64,000 nucleotides of DNA from SB11 sp965249955 (GCA_965249955.1 OZ252261.1:1302001-1366000); one strand, 5' to 3'. Positions 34,514 to 43,877 are shown, counted from the first letter of the stretch. The notes: a model not told the origin generated them from the sequence alone. Made by a program: numbers and translations.

Positions 34514-34645
34514 AACCACTATTTTAGGCGGCATGTAAATGGTATAACTTCCTATTTATAGAGAGGGGAAGTGTTGAACAGCCTTATCGCACTAATTATT
34601 AGAGGGAAAGAACGAATATGCCTATCCGCTCATTATGGGTTACTA

Positions 34646-34676
34646 TTTGAATTAATTGCATATTAGCCTAAGTTTG
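34646..34676 (+). promoter_or_regulatory. Promoter of icd
   Basis: TTTG (34646-34649), a 19-nt spacer and TAAGTTTG (34669-34676): the best match in the window to the Bacteroidota consensus. The leader would be about 45 nt. Confidence 0.75.
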
Positions 34677-34727
34677 CGCAACGATTTTTTAGAAACAACT
34701 CACCCAACTTAAATTTATCTGCACAGT

Positions 34728-35960
34728 ATGGAGAAAATAAAAGTAGCCAACCCAGTAGTAGAAATGGATGGCGATGAAATGACCCGCATTATTTGGACGT
34801 TCATCAAAGACAAATTAATACTTCCTTATTTAGACCTTGATATTAAATATTACGATTTAAGCGTAACCAGTCGTGACGAAACCAACGACCAAATAACCAT
34901 TGATGCGGCCAACGCTGTAAACAAATACAACGTAGGTATAAAATGTGCTACCATTACGCCTGATGAAGACCGCATGACGGAGTTTAACCTAAAAAGTATG
35001 TGGAAATCGCCTAACGGTACTATACGCAACATTTTGGGAGGAACTATTTTCCGCGAACCAATAGTATGTAAAAATGTACCCCGTTTGGTGCCTAACTGGA
35101 CTGCCCCAATATGCGTAGGCCGTCATGGTTTTGGCGATCAATACCGTGCAGTGGATTTCTTAACCAAAGGAAAAGGTAAACTTACTATTACATATACTCC
35201 AGAAGGTGGCGAGCCTCAAAGCTATGATGTGTATGATTTTAAAGGCGACGGCGTAGCATTGGCTATGTACAATACCGATGAATCGATACGTGGTTTTGCT
35301 CACTCTTGCTTTAACCAAGCGTTGACTAAAGGCTGGCCTTTGTACTTAAGCACAAAAAACACCATTCTTAAAAAATACGACGGACGTTTTAAAGATATTT
35401 TTGAAGAAATATACCAAGCCGAATACAAAACCAAATTTGAAGCTGCAGGCATTACCTACGAGCACCGTCTGATTGATGACATGGTAGCCAGTGCGCTAAA
35501 ATGGAACGGTAATTTTGTTTGGGCTTGTAAAAACTACGATGGCGACGTGCAAAGTGATACTGTAGCACAAGGTTTCGGTTCACTGGGTTTAATGACCAGT
35601 GTATTGGTTACCCCTGATGGTAAAACAATGGAAGCCGAAGCAGCACACGGTACTGTTACCCGCCACTACCGCGAACACCAAAAAGGAAACAAAACCAGCA
35701 CCAACCCAATAGCAAGTATTTTTGCTTGGACACGTGGTTTGGAGTTTAGAGGCAAACTTGATGGCAACGAGGCTTTGGTAAAATTTTGCCACGCCCTTGA
35801 GCAAGTATGTGTAGAAACAGTTGAGGCCGGCCACATGACCAAAGACCTTGCCCTTTGCATATACGGTAAAGACCTTAAACCTGAAAACTACCTGTATACC
35901 GAAGACTTTTTGAACTTGTTGGATACCAACTTGCGCAAAAAACTTACGGCTACAGCATAA
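34728..35960 (+). CDS. icd: NADP-dependent isocitrate dehydrogenase (eukaryote-type)
   Basis: 410 residues. The sequence follows the type II (IDH1/IDH2-like) enzyme rather than E. coli Icd: MDGDEMTRIIW at about 14-24, KSPNGTIRNILGG, the NADP-region YDGDVQSDTVAQG, and AHGTVTRHYREH. It converts isocitrate to 2-oxoglutarate and CO2 in the TCA cycle and makes NADPH. It has its own strong promoter and is followed by a long hairpin. It is a single-gene unit. Confidence 0.95.
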   Translation: MEKIKVANPVVEMDGDEMTRIIWTFIKDKLILPYLDLDIKYYDLSVTSRDETNDQITIDAANAVNKYNVGIKCATITPDEDRMTEFNLKSMWKSPNGTIRNILGGTIFREPIVCKNVPRLVPNWTAPICVGRHGFGDQYRAVDFLTKGKGKLTITYTPEGGEPQSYDVYDFKGDGVALAMYNTDESIRGFAHSCFNQALTKGWPLYLSTKNTILKKYDGRFKDIFEEIYQAEYKTKFEAAGITYEHRLIDDMVASALKWNGNFVWACKNYDGDVQSDTVAQGFGSLGLMTSVLVTPDGKTMEAEAAHGTVTRHYREHQKGNKTSTNPIASIFAWTRGLEFRGKLDGNEALVKFCHALEQVCVETVEAGHMTKDLALCIYGKDLKPENYLYTEDFLNLLDTNLRKKLTATA

Positions 35961-35969
35961 TAGCTTTTT

Positions 35970-36006
35970 GCTTTTGGCCTTTGGCAGTTAGCTAAAGGCC
36001 AAAAGC
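35970..36006 (+). terminator. Long hairpin after icd
   Basis: GCTTTTGGCCTTT (35970-35982) and AAAGGCCAAAAGC (35994-36006) pair perfectly over 13 bp with an 11-nt loop. No T-run follows on either strand, so it may terminate weakly, protect the mRNA end, or be a repeat-derived palindrome. It sits only 23 nt before the next gene. Confidence 0.45.
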
Positions 36007-36028
36007 TAATAGCCAAAAGCCAAAACAC

Positions 36029-36706
36029 TTGAATTACTTCGCTCATTATTATTTCGACCACAAAGAGGATAACCCCTACTACAATGCAGGCTTGGTTTTG
36101 CCCGATTTTGCTCGCAGTGCCGCAGGAAACAAGCATATAAATACCTCACTAGAGCACGATTTCACCTTACAACCTCACTTCTTCCATCTAAACGAAGGGA
36201 GCAAACAACATTATGCTACCGATGGCTTTTTTCACAACACACCGTTTTTTAGTCATTGCACCCATTTTATTGAGGACTTATTTGTAAAACACAATTTCCC
36301 TAAAGACGGACAACGGTTTTGGTTTTTAAGTCATATTTTGTTTGAGCTGATATTGGATAGGGTATTGATACAACAACACCCACAAAAATTGGATGATTTT
36401 TACGCTGCCCTGCGCCAATGCAGCCTAAAAACCGTAGTTGATTTTTTAGCACTTAGCGGAAAAGATGGTAGCGATAGGTTTAGCAAATTTTGGAACGGCT
36501 TTTTAGAAGCCCAATACCTTCAATATTATCTGATAGACGAAAAACTACTATACTCTATAAACCGAGTAGTAACCCGTGCCAAACAGCCCGAACTAAACGA
36601 GGCACAAGCACTGGCTTTTATACCCGTAGTACACAATGCTGAAAAAGAAATAGCGGCACAACTGCCCACACTTGAGAAAGAAATAGGAGCCTTTAGGTTG
36701 AAATAA
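36029..36706 (+). CDS. Hypothetical protein, faintly AcpH-like
   Basis: 225 residues starting at a TTG (MNYFAHYYFD). The opening and NPYYNAGLVLPDFARSA recall the start of acyl-carrier-protein phosphodiesterases (MNYLAHLxL...GxxLGDF), and the protein is rich in His and aromatic residues, with several helical stretches (FWFLSHILFELILDRVLI). That enzyme family removes the 4'-phosphopantetheine of ACP, but the resemblance is weak and catalytic equivalence unproven. The gene lies 69 nt downstream of icd after the hairpin and may share its transcript. TTG start is uncertain; no better one exists nearby. Confidence 0.6.
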   Translation: MNYFAHYYFDHKEDNPYYNAGLVLPDFARSAAGNKHINTSLEHDFTLQPHFFHLNEGSKQHYATDGFFHNTPFFSHCTHFIEDLFVKHNFPKDGQRFWFLSHILFELILDRVLIQQHPQKLDDFYAALRQCSLKTVVDFLALSGKDGSDRFSKFWNGFLEAQYLQYYLIDEKLLYSINRVVTRAKQPELNEAQALAFIPVVHNAEKEIAAQLPTLEKEIGAFRLK

Positions 36707-36788
36707 AGTTTTAAAAGCTGGCTCGAGCGTCCGCTCTAGTTGAATATTTCACAACCTTTTACAAGCAAAAAAATAGCAGATGGATTTT

Positions 36789-36902
36789 ACTCACCCCAGT
36801 TTTATGAGTAAGCTGAAACCTCATAACTGCGCCCCTCTCTTTTTATAAGAGAGGGGAAATTATGAGTGTCTAAACTAAACTCATTATTTGGAGTGAGTTA
36901 AC
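36789..36902. repeat. Nested palindromic intergenic element, copy 2
   Basis: Same plan as 34396-34513: outer ACTCACCCCA (36789-36798) with GGAGTGAGT near the right end, the shared TTTTATGAG and AAGCTGAAAC blocks, and an inner CCCCTCTCTT/AAGAGAGGGG hairpin. Outer arms are less perfect than in copy 1, as expected of decaying copies. Nothing else is coded in 36707-37122 apart from a second small hairpin and the purL box. Confidence 0.8.
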
Positions 36903-37021
36903 TAAAAAATTACTCATAGGTTTAACAATGTAGCCCGCAAGGGAGACAATGCTTTGCTTAAGTTGTTATACAAAAATCAAACAAAAAAATCTTGTTTTCA
37001 AAAGGGTTAGTGTGGCAGTTT

Positions 37022-37043
37022 CCCCTCCTGCTTTTAGGAGGGG
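37022..37043. repeat. Small GC hairpin (CCCCTCCT/AGGAGGGG)
   Basis: Perfect 8-bp stem with a 6-nt loop, followed by ATTAAGGGGAGGT. It resembles the inner hairpin of the nested element and looks like a related palindromic unit. It precedes the purL promoter. Confidence 0.6.
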
Positions 37044-37093
37044 ATTAAGGGGAGGTCGAAGCAGAAAACACCACAGTTGAAAAACAAAATAAC

Positions 37094-37101
37094 TACCTTT
37101 G
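37094..37101 (+). promoter_or_regulatory. -7 box TACCTTTG of purL
   Basis: Exact TAnnTTTG, 21 nt before the ATG at 37123. A TTG occurs 14 nt upstream (37077-37079), shorter than the usual spacing. Confidence 0.5.
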
Positions 37102-37122
37102 CAGCTTTCCAAAAACCACCGT

Positions 37123-39351
37123 ATGGAAGTTACCGTAGAAACCGCCAAAAAACTGGGCATACTGCCCGAAGAGTTTGACAAGATTAAAGAAATACTGGGT
37201 CGCACCCCCAACTTTACAGAGCTTAGCGTGTATAGTGTGATGTGGAGCGAACACTGTAGTTACAAAAACAGTATAGTATGGCTAAAAACCCTTCCCAAAG
37301 AAGGCCCTGCTATGCTTGCTGAAGCCGGCGAAGAAAACGCAGGCCTTGTTGATATTGGCGACGGATTGGCCGTTTGTTTTAAAATAGAAAGTCATAACCA
37401 CCCTAGCGCAATTGAGCCTTATCAAGGGGCTGCAACGGGTGTAGGCGGTATTAACCGCGATATATTCAGCATGGGTGCTCGCCCTATTGCGCAACTAAAC
37501 TCGTTGCGTTTTGGCAACCTAAAAGAAGACCGTACCAAGTGGTTACTAAAAGGCGTAGTAAAAGGCATAGGCAACTATGGCAACGCTTTTGGTATTCCTA
37601 CCGTTGGCGGCGAAGTTTATTTTGACGAGTGCTACCACACCAACAACTTGGTAAATGCCATGTCGGTGGGTATAGCCGAAGTAGGTAAAACCGTTTCGGC
37701 CATTGCCGAAGGTAAAGGCAACCCAGTGTATATATACGGCTCGGCAACGGGTAAAGACGGTATACACGGTGCTGCGTTTGCATCAAAAGACATTTCAGAA
37801 GATTCTGTTGACGATTTACCCAGCGTGCAAGTAGGCGACCCTTTTTGGGAGAAACTAATACTTGAAGCCACTATGGAACTACTAAAAACGGATGCAGTAG
37901 TGGGCATGCAAGATATGGGTGCAGCGGGTATTACTTGCAGTACTGCCGAAATGAGTGCCAAATCGGGTACAGGTATGCGTATCGAATTAGATAAAGTACC
38001 TATGCGTCAAGAGGGAATGAAGGACTGGGAAATATTGCTTTCAGAATCACAAGAACGTATGCTGGTGATTGTGAAAAAAGGCATGGAAGCAGAGGTAGAA
38101 AAAGTTTTGGAGAAATGGGATATAACCTTTGCCCAAATTGGTGAAGTAACCGATACAGGCCGTGTGCAGTATTATATGGACGGTGATTTGTGTGCCGATA
38201 TTCCTGCCGAATCGCTGGCTTTAGGTGGTGGCGCTCCTGTATACCACCGCGAATATAAAGAGCCTGCATATTTGACTAAAATTGCTGATTACAGCATTGA
38301 TAAAATAGAACAACCTGAAAATCTTACCGAAGTTGCTTTCTTTTTAGCAGGCCATCCAAATATAGCCAGCAAACGCTGGGTATACAACCAATACGACAGT
38401 ATGGTGGGCACGGTAAACAAAAGCACCAACCGCGTTAGCGATGCTGCTGTGGTGAAAATAAAAGGCACTGAAAAATCATTGGCGTTGACGGTTGATTGCA
38501 ACAGCCGCTTTGTATTTGCCGACCCTGAAAAGGGAGCTGCCATAGCCGTTGCCGAAGCTGCCCGTAACATCACCTGCACAGGGGGCACACCCAGTGCAAT
38601 AACCAATTGCCTTAATTTTGGCAACCCTTACAATCCTGAGGTTTATTGGCAGTTTGTAGGCTCGATAAAAGGTATGGGTGCAGCTTGCCGTAAGTTTGAA
38701 ACCCCCGTAACGGGCGGTAACGTAAGTTTCTATAACCAATCAACTATTGATGGTACTGCGGTATACCCTACCCCAACTATCGGTATGGTGGGTATTATAG
38801 AAAAAGGTGAAAACCAAATGACCCTTGACTTTAAAAATGATGGCGATATTATAGTGTTGTTGGGCAAAAACCACAACGATATTTCATCATCACAATATTT
38901 GGCCTACTGGCACAAACAAAACTTCTCTCCTGCCCCTTATTTTGATTTGGACGAGGAGTATGCTATGCAAAACACCCTGCGCCAACTGATACAAACTGGC
39001 AAAGTACAATCGGCACACGATATTGCCGAAGGTGGTTTGTTTATTAGCTTGCTTGAAAGTGCTATGCAAAACAACTTGGGCTTTGAGCTGACTACTGATA
39101 CTACCCTGCGCAAAGATGCAGCCTTGTTTGGCGAAGGACAAAGCCGCGTGGCTATTAGCTGCCGCCCACAAGACCTTGCTGCTATTGAAGCTGATTTGAA
39201 GGCCGCTAACCAAACCTATAGCGTTATAGGCAAGGTAAACGATGGCAAAGTATTGGTTGATGGCGAGTTTTATGGCATGACTGCCGAGTTTAAAGAAACC
39301 TACGATACTTCTATAGAGAAACAAGTTGAGGGCACTGCGGTAGCCATTTAA
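37123..39351 (+). CDS. purL: Phosphoribosylformylglycinamidine synthase subunit PurL
   Basis: 742 residues from the ATG at 37123, the length of small-type PurL. Motifs: NFTELSVYSVMWSEHCSYKNS at about 25-45, an AIEPYQGAATGVGGI segment, MQDMGAAGITCSTAEM, and DIAEGGLFISLLES in the second half. It aminates FGAR to FGAM with ATP in purine synthesis, together with PurS (22040-22291) and PurQ, which is not in this window. It is a single gene closed by a perfect terminator. Confidence 0.96.
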   Translation: MEVTVETAKKLGILPEEFDKIKEILGRTPNFTELSVYSVMWSEHCSYKNSIVWLKTLPKEGPAMLAEAGEENAGLVDIGDGLAVCFKIESHNHPSAIEPYQGAATGVGGINRDIFSMGARPIAQLNSLRFGNLKEDRTKWLLKGVVKGIGNYGNAFGIPTVGGEVYFDECYHTNNLVNAMSVGIAEVGKTVSAIAEGKGNPVYIYGSATGKDGIHGAAFASKDISEDSVDDLPSVQVGDPFWEKLILEATMELLKTDAVVGMQDMGAAGITCSTAEMSAKSGTGMRIELDKVPMRQEGMKDWEILLSESQERMLVIVKKGMEAEVEKVLEKWDITFAQIGEVTDTGRVQYYMDGDLCADIPAESLALGGGAPVYHREYKEPAYLTKIADYSIDKIEQPENLTEVAFFLAGHPNIASKRWVYNQYDSMVGTVNKSTNRVSDAAVVKIKGTEKSLALTVDCNSRFVFADPEKGAAIAVAEAARNITCTGGTPSAITNCLNFGNPYNPEVYWQFVGSIKGMGAACRKFETPVTGGNVSFYNQSTIDGTAVYPTPTIGMVGIIEKGENQMTLDFKNDGDIIVLLGKNHNDISSSQYLAYWHKQNFSPAPYFDLDEEYAMQNTLRQLIQTGKVQSAHDIAEGGLFISLLESAMQNNLGFELTTDTTLRKDAALFGEGQSRVAISCRPQDLAAIEADLKAANQTYSVIGKVNDGKVLVDGEFYGMTAEFKETYDTSIEKQVEGTAVAI

Positions 39352-39385
39352 CATTTCTCATTTAGCATTTAACAAATTCATTTAT

Positions 39386-39420
39386 AAAAAAGGTCGGGGC
39401 TAGTAGCTCCGACCTTTTTT
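39386..39420 (+). terminator. Intrinsic terminator of purL
   Basis: AAAAAAGGTCGGGGC and GCTCCGACCTTTTTT pair with one mismatch around TAGTA, ending in a T-run. The hairpin lies 35 nt after the stop. Confidence 0.9.
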
Positions 39421-39451
39421 TGTGGCTGATTGCACGCACTAGTTCGCAGGC

Positions 39452-39563
39452 AGTATAAGTGCGGTAGGCCGTCATTCCTGCGAAGGCAGGAATCTGTGAG
39501 TATCGCCACCGCACAGATTCCCATTTAAAATGGGAATGACGGGCAACCGCGCCGCACTATACT
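39452..39563. repeat. Nested palindromic repeat with GTCATTCC arms
   Basis: The core runs from GTCATTCCTGCGAAGGCAGG at 39471 to TTTAAAATGGGAATGAC ending at 39540, two arms that pair. An outer pair, AGTATAAGTGCGG (39452-39464) with CCGCACTATACT (39552-39563), encloses it. It occupies most of the 39421-39614 gap, which has no reading frame of note. Confidence 0.75.
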
Positions 39564-39614
39564 TCGACTGCGCTCTGTATGGCACTGCACGCACTCCGTC
39601 GTCGTTCGATGTCG

Positions 39615-39655
39615 CTCAATATTTGTCAAATTTTGAAAATTTGACAAATATTGAG
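39615..39655. repeat. 41-bp perfect palindrome
   Basis: CTCAATATTTGTCAAATTTT, one G, then its exact reverse complement ending AAATATTGAG. Length and perfection are far above chance. It lies in the same repeat-rich gap between purL and the T9SS gene. Confidence 0.85.
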
Positions 39656-39681
39656 CCCTTAGTTCAACTCCCTAAAAACAC

Positions 39682-39708
39682 AAAAGGTCGGCTTGTCGCC
39701 GACCTTTT
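39682..39708 (-). terminator. Terminator of the T9SS protein gene at 39740
   Basis: AAAAGGTCGGC and GCCGACCTTTT pair perfectly around a 5-nt loop; on the minus strand TTTT follows. The stem sequence is shared with the purL terminator. Confidence 0.75.
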
Positions 39709-39739
39709 GGAGTGTGGTAATTTTTATTGCTTCAACATC

Positions 39740-40765
39740 TTATTGGGCTATCATAAACTTGCCGTTAGCTATCGTTTGTCCGCCGCTAGTGGTAATATGA
39801 TAAAAGTATAAACCATTGGCATGGTTATCCATCTCTAGTTTAACTTTTCCAACAATATTAGTTTGCAACACTTGCTGCCCTGCAATGTTGGTGACGGTAA
39901 TAGTATTAGCCTCGTTATTATCCACTTCAACAAACAACACTCCATTACTAGGGCTTGGGTATACCTGTGCCTGCACACCTTTTACTGGGTTATTTATACC
40001 TGTTGGGGTTTGGTTATCTTTAGTCCAAACAAATAAATCACCAAAACTAGGGTACATATTTTCGCTTACCTCACAGCCACTAGTGTTGTCAATACCTGTA
40101 ACACTATTTGACCAATGATTGGTTGCGCTGGTCATACGGTTGCTAAAATCGCTACTTGTATTTCCTCTAAGACCTACTTGAGCAACATCAATCGTGTTGG
40201 GGTTCATTTTAAATTCGCCGTAGACTATTTCTATGCGGTTCATAAACTCGTACAGTTTTATTTGAAAAGACATAGTGTCTTCGCCCAACGTATCAATAGT
40301 GGCTCCAAAACTTGATGTATTGCGCCACTCTATTACCATTTCGCGCATGGGGGCAACACCAATAACCGCTGTTTTTATTGTGGTTGTAAGGTTGGTATTT
40401 ATGTGCGGATGCAAATCCATACCCAATGCAGATACAATGCCTTTTACATTTTGTCTATGATTGTCTGATATAGGAGTAAACACATTGCGCATCATGCCAT
40501 CACCTTCAGGACCAAACCAAATAAATCCGTTTTCGCCAATACCTAAAGAGTCTTGTAAGACGCCATTAAACCTAAACGAAAAGGGAATTGAAATTTTTGA
40601 CGGAGTTACTTCGTCATCAAGCACGGTGTGATTGGTAATAGAAATACCTTGCATATCATCAAGGAAGGTTAAGAGACCACTTTCTTTTGTAAACGTGTAG
40701 TCTTTTACTTGGGCTTGCGCAAAGCTAGCGCACAGCACCATTAGTACTAAGCAGATTTTTTTCAT
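39740..40765 (-). CDS. Secreted protein with T9SS type A sorting domain
   Basis: 341 residues with signal peptide MKKICLVLMVLCASFAQA. The mature part is beta-rich (SIPFSFRFNGVLQDS, GENGFIWFGPEG, and a LYEFMNRIEIVYGEF strand), a layout common in Bacteroidota surface proteins with a jelly-roll start. The C-terminal domain has VYPSPSNGVLFVEVD, ITVTNIAGQQVLQ and NGLYFYHITTSGG: the T9SS type A cargo signal. Biological role unknown. Confidence 0.9.
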   Translation of the reverse strand: MKKICLVLMVLCASFAQAQVKDYTFTKESGLLTFLDDMQGISITNHTVLDDEVTPSKISIPFSFRFNGVLQDSLGIGENGFIWFGPEGDGMMRNVFTPISDNHRQNVKGIVSALGMDLHPHINTNLTTTIKTAVIGVAPMREMVIEWRNTSSFGATIDTLGEDTMSFQIKLYEFMNRIEIVYGEFKMNPNTIDVAQVGLRGNTSSDFSNRMTSATNHWSNSVTGIDNTSGCEVSENMYPSFGDLFVWTKDNQTPTGINNPVKGVQAQVYPSPSNGVLFVEVDNNEANTITVTNIAGQQVLQTNIVGKVKLEMDNHANGLYFYHITTSGGQTIANGKFMIAQ

Positions 40766-40880
40766 AGTTTATTTAAAAATAAGGGGCGCGAAATTAGTAG
40801 TTTTTACCAATTCCCGAAACAGGAAGACAGAGAACATTTTATTAATGTTGCTTTACTATCAAAAAAAAAATCAGCAAACT

Positions 40881-40910
40881 AAAAAGGCGGTAAAAATTAC
40901 CGCCCTTTTA
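40881..40910 (-). terminator. Terminator of the T9SS protein gene at 40932
   Basis: AAAGGCGGTAA and TTACCGCCCTTT form a stem around AAA; the minus-strand exit is T-rich. Confidence 0.75.
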
Positions 40911-40931
40911 AATACCAATATTTGCTTGATG

Positions 40932-42698
40932 TTATTTCACCATCAGCAATATGGTTTTGTTGGTATTGTTGTAGTTTATACGCACACTGTATGTACCTGC
41001 ACTCATATTAGCTTTGCTAATATCTATCGGCATGGTATTAGTGCCTTTGGCAAGGCTTATAGCACCGTTATAGTACTCTCTGCCTAGCACATCGTATATG
41101 GCTACTTGTGCAGTGGTAGCTATTTCGGTTTCTATAGTTACCTCAACAACGTTGCTACCGGCTTGTATAGGGTTAGGTGATACTACTGCTTGTTTATCAC
41201 CTGTTTCTGTTGGAGCTACACGGGCATTACTTCCGCTTGAAAGAAAGGGACTAAAGCAAATTGTGCGATCGTGTGCACCTGCTATATTCCAGTTAAATTG
41301 CACATCAGGATTAATATTATCCACTATGCCAACGCCGGCATTATTATAAATTTTTGGCCCCGGAAGATCCCAAGAGTCCACTAATTTTTGATTGCAGGGT
41401 GTTTCGCCATTAAAATAGGCTTTTACCAAATACATATCGTAATTACCATTAATTATAGGCGGAGTTGCGCCTTCACGAAAACCAAATACGCTAATACCAT
41501 CAGAACCTGTACCGTCGTATTGGTCTATCGCAACACCATAATCTACTCTGGCATCACCATAAGTAAACTCTCCCAAGCTTACGCCTACACCATTGTCGTC
41601 CATTTTCTCAACAACTATATCGTAGCTTCCAAACAAGCCCCCTCTTACATAACCTGCCGCATAGTACTCGTATACGCCTGATGTATTAAGCCTTTCAATA
41701 ACATCGTGGCATACATTTTCAACTCCGGGTATGGCATTATAATCAAATACAGATGTCCATAGAGTTACAAGGTTTTGATCAACTTTTGTTACCCAAGCAT
41801 CAATACTGCCGTTAAAATCGCTACGTCCACCCAAAACAAAGCCATCGCCACCGCCAGCTGTACTGGCTGCTACTGAAATTGAATAAAACTCGTCAGTATT
41901 TGCGGCAGTACCATAAAGGTCAACATTGGCTACGGGATTACCGCTGTTTGCATCTAAACGTAGTGTAAAACCATCAGGACGTGAACCAAAAACGGGTTCT
42001 CTTATACCGCCTGCTAATACCACTTCATTGGCGTATGGGCTTTCTATAATATCCCAAGAGCTTGTTAGGCCTGACCCAGAAGTAAGGTTAATATCATAAA
42101 CCGCAGACCAAATTAATCCTCCTGAGTTTACATCTAATTTCATGGCAAAGGCATCCAAGCGTGTTCCTGAAGCATCTGCAGTAGAACCGGTTACATACAC
42201 TTCGTTTCCACCGCTCATTACTGATTCGGCTACGCTGCTTACATTGCGCACATTAAAGGCTACGCCACCCCCCGGCAAATAAGTAAATATATTTACTACA
42301 TTACCCATTGGGTCTAACTGTAAATAAAAAACACCTGTGTTGGGGGTTCCCATACTTGGGTCGGTAAACTGTCCCACAATACCAAATCCTGCGCCGTTGT
42401 CCATTTCAAAACATTTCGACTCTGCAACATCAACAATAGTTCCTGTTACTGAACTAGATATCTGATACCAACCATTAAAATAAGGCGCGCCTGTAACATC
42501 GCCATTTACATCGGTACGTGATACGGCTAAACCGTTTTGACCTGCATGACCTACTAAAAAGTGTCCAAGACCAAGAGTTGTAGTGTTAAGTCCCGACGAT
42601 AGTTTTTCGCCATCAGTAGTTCCGTAAATGTGATGGAAATACTGCGCATTTACCGTTAACCCAGTTAACGCCAAAGCAATAAGTAGAAGTTTTTTCAT
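40932..42698 (-). CDS. Secreted beta-propeller-like protein with T9SS sorting domain
   Basis: 588 residues from the ATG at 42698 (MKKLLLIALALTGLTVNAQ signal); upstream in-frame sequence is not coding-like. The body contains repeated units with Gly/Asp-rich beta motifs such as GFGIVGQFTDPS, VYVTGSTADASG, EVVLAGGIREP and GFVLGGRSDFNG, consistent with SBBP/beta-propeller repeats. The C-terminus (AVVSPNPIQAGSNVVEV, AQVAIYDVLGREYY, SAGTYSVRINYN) is a T9SS type A domain. It lies near another T9SS gene but each has its own terminator. Confidence 0.88.
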   Translation of the reverse strand: MKKLLLIALALTGLTVNAQYFHHIYGTTDGEKLSSGLNTTTLGLGHFLVGHAGQNGLAVSRTDVNGDVTGAPYFNGWYQISSSVTGTIVDVAESKCFEMDNGAGFGIVGQFTDPSMGTPNTGVFYLQLDPMGNVVNIFTYLPGGGVAFNVRNVSSVAESVMSGGNEVYVTGSTADASGTRLDAFAMKLDVNSGGLIWSAVYDINLTSGSGLTSSWDIIESPYANEVVLAGGIREPVFGSRPDGFTLRLDANSGNPVANVDLYGTAANTDEFYSISVAASTAGGGDGFVLGGRSDFNGSIDAWVTKVDQNLVTLWTSVFDYNAIPGVENVCHDVIERLNTSGVYEYYAAGYVRGGLFGSYDIVVEKMDDNGVGVSLGEFTYGDARVDYGVAIDQYDGTGSDGISVFGFREGATPPIINGNYDMYLVKAYFNGETPCNQKLVDSWDLPGPKIYNNAGVGIVDNINPDVQFNWNIAGAHDRTICFSPFLSSGSNARVAPTETGDKQAVVSPNPIQAGSNVVEVTIETEIATTAQVAIYDVLGREYYNGAISLAKGTNTMPIDISKANMSAGTYSVRINYNNTNKTILLMVK

Positions 42699-42869
42699 AA
42701 CTTTTTTTAAGAAAATTGATAGTGCATTTTTTGATAGTTTTATGCAATAACTCAAAGTAAGGCTAAAAATGAGGAAAAAACAACGACAAATAAAAAACCA
42801 ATACAAGCAACTTACCCAACTGGCTGTTTTGCGTTCTATTATGGTTTATCACCCAAAATACCCAACCAA

Positions 42870-43793
42870 TTAGTTATAAATATCTTCGTTGTTTAGTATG
42901 CTTAGGTAGCTAAAATAACGCTGTACACTTATGGTTTCGTTTTCAACAGCTTCTTTAACGGCACAATTTGGCTCGTTGGTATGCTTGCAATTGTTAAAAC
43001 GGCAATGGGGCAGTAACGGCCGCATTTCAGGAAAATAATGCGATACCATTTCTTGCTCCATATCCACCAAGCCCAAGTTTTTTATCCCCGGAGTATCTAT
43101 TATGCGTGTGCCCTCTTCGGGTTCAAACATTTCGGCAAATGTAGTGGTATGTTTTCCTTTGCTTGAAAAATCAGAAATAATACCTGTTTTTTGACCTATC
43201 TCTTTCCACAAAGCATTTAGCAAGGTCGATTTTCCTACGCCTGAATGGCCTGATACAAGTGTTGTATTGCCTTTTAAATAGCTGCGCAATACATCAAGGT
43301 TTTCGCCTTCCAATGCCGATACTCTAAAACATTGGTAACCCAATGGCTCGTATATCTTTTCGTAATAGCTAAGCAGTTCTTCTCCATCATCGCCATATAT
43401 GTCGGTTTTATTAAATACCAATATGGCGGGTATATGGTAGGCTTCGGCTGTTACCAAAAACCTATCAATAAACCCTTGAGAGGTGCGCGGAAGTGCCAAC
43501 GTAACCACCAGTGCTGCCACATCTATATTAGCGGCAATTATTTGGGTTTGTTTGCTTAGGTTATTGCTTTTGCGAATGATATAGTTTTTGCGATCGTATA
43601 GTTTATCTATCAATGCCAAATCGTCTTCATTGCCTTCGGGTTGTATATCTACTACATCACCAACAGCAATAGGATTTGTGCTTTTAATGCCCTGTAACCT
43701 AAACTTGCCTTTGATACGAGCGCGCCACAACTTACCTGTAGTGTCTTTGGCATCGTACCAGCTGCCTGTCGATTTGGTAATAATGGCTTGCAT
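42870..43793 (-). CDS. rsgA: Ribosome small-subunit-dependent GTPase A
   Basis: 307 residues with the circularly permuted GTPase order: an OB-fold start, G4 as VFNKTD, then G1 GHSGVGKSTLLNAL, a G3 DTPGI, and a C-terminal zinc-binding tail with HCRFNNCKHTNEPNC. It helps late maturation of the 30S subunit and hydrolyses GTP when bound to ribosomes. It lies close to metF (84 nt) on the same strand and may share a transcript. Confidence 0.96.
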   Translation of the reverse strand: MQAIITKSTGSWYDAKDTTGKLWRARIKGKFRLQGIKSTNPIAVGDVVDIQPEGNEDDLALIDKLYDRKNYIIRKSNNLSKQTQIIAANIDVAALVVTLALPRTSQGFIDRFLVTAEAYHIPAILVFNKTDIYGDDGEELLSYYEKIYEPLGYQCFRVSALEGENLDVLRSYLKGNTTLVSGHSGVGKSTLLNALWKEIGQKTGIISDFSSKGKHTTTFAEMFEPEEGTRIIDTPGIKNLGLVDMEQEMVSHYFPEMRPLLPHCRFNNCKHTNEPNCAVKEAVENETISVQRYFSYLSILNNEDIYN

Positions 43794-43877
43794 TTAGTTG
43801 TCAGTTTTCAGTCTGTTGTTTCAAGCTACTTTTTGGCAATTAACCGAAAACGTAAAACTTTAAACATAAAACCGATT

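Noticed and set aside
35961..36028. A mobile or CRISPR-like repeat after icd
   Set aside because: Only one clean 13-bp hairpin with similar low-complexity words around it; no second copy in the window.
42699..42806. N-terminal extension of the T9SS protein gene (in-frame to 42806)
   Set aside because: The extension is hydrophobic noise before a clean signal peptide MKKLLLIALALTG.
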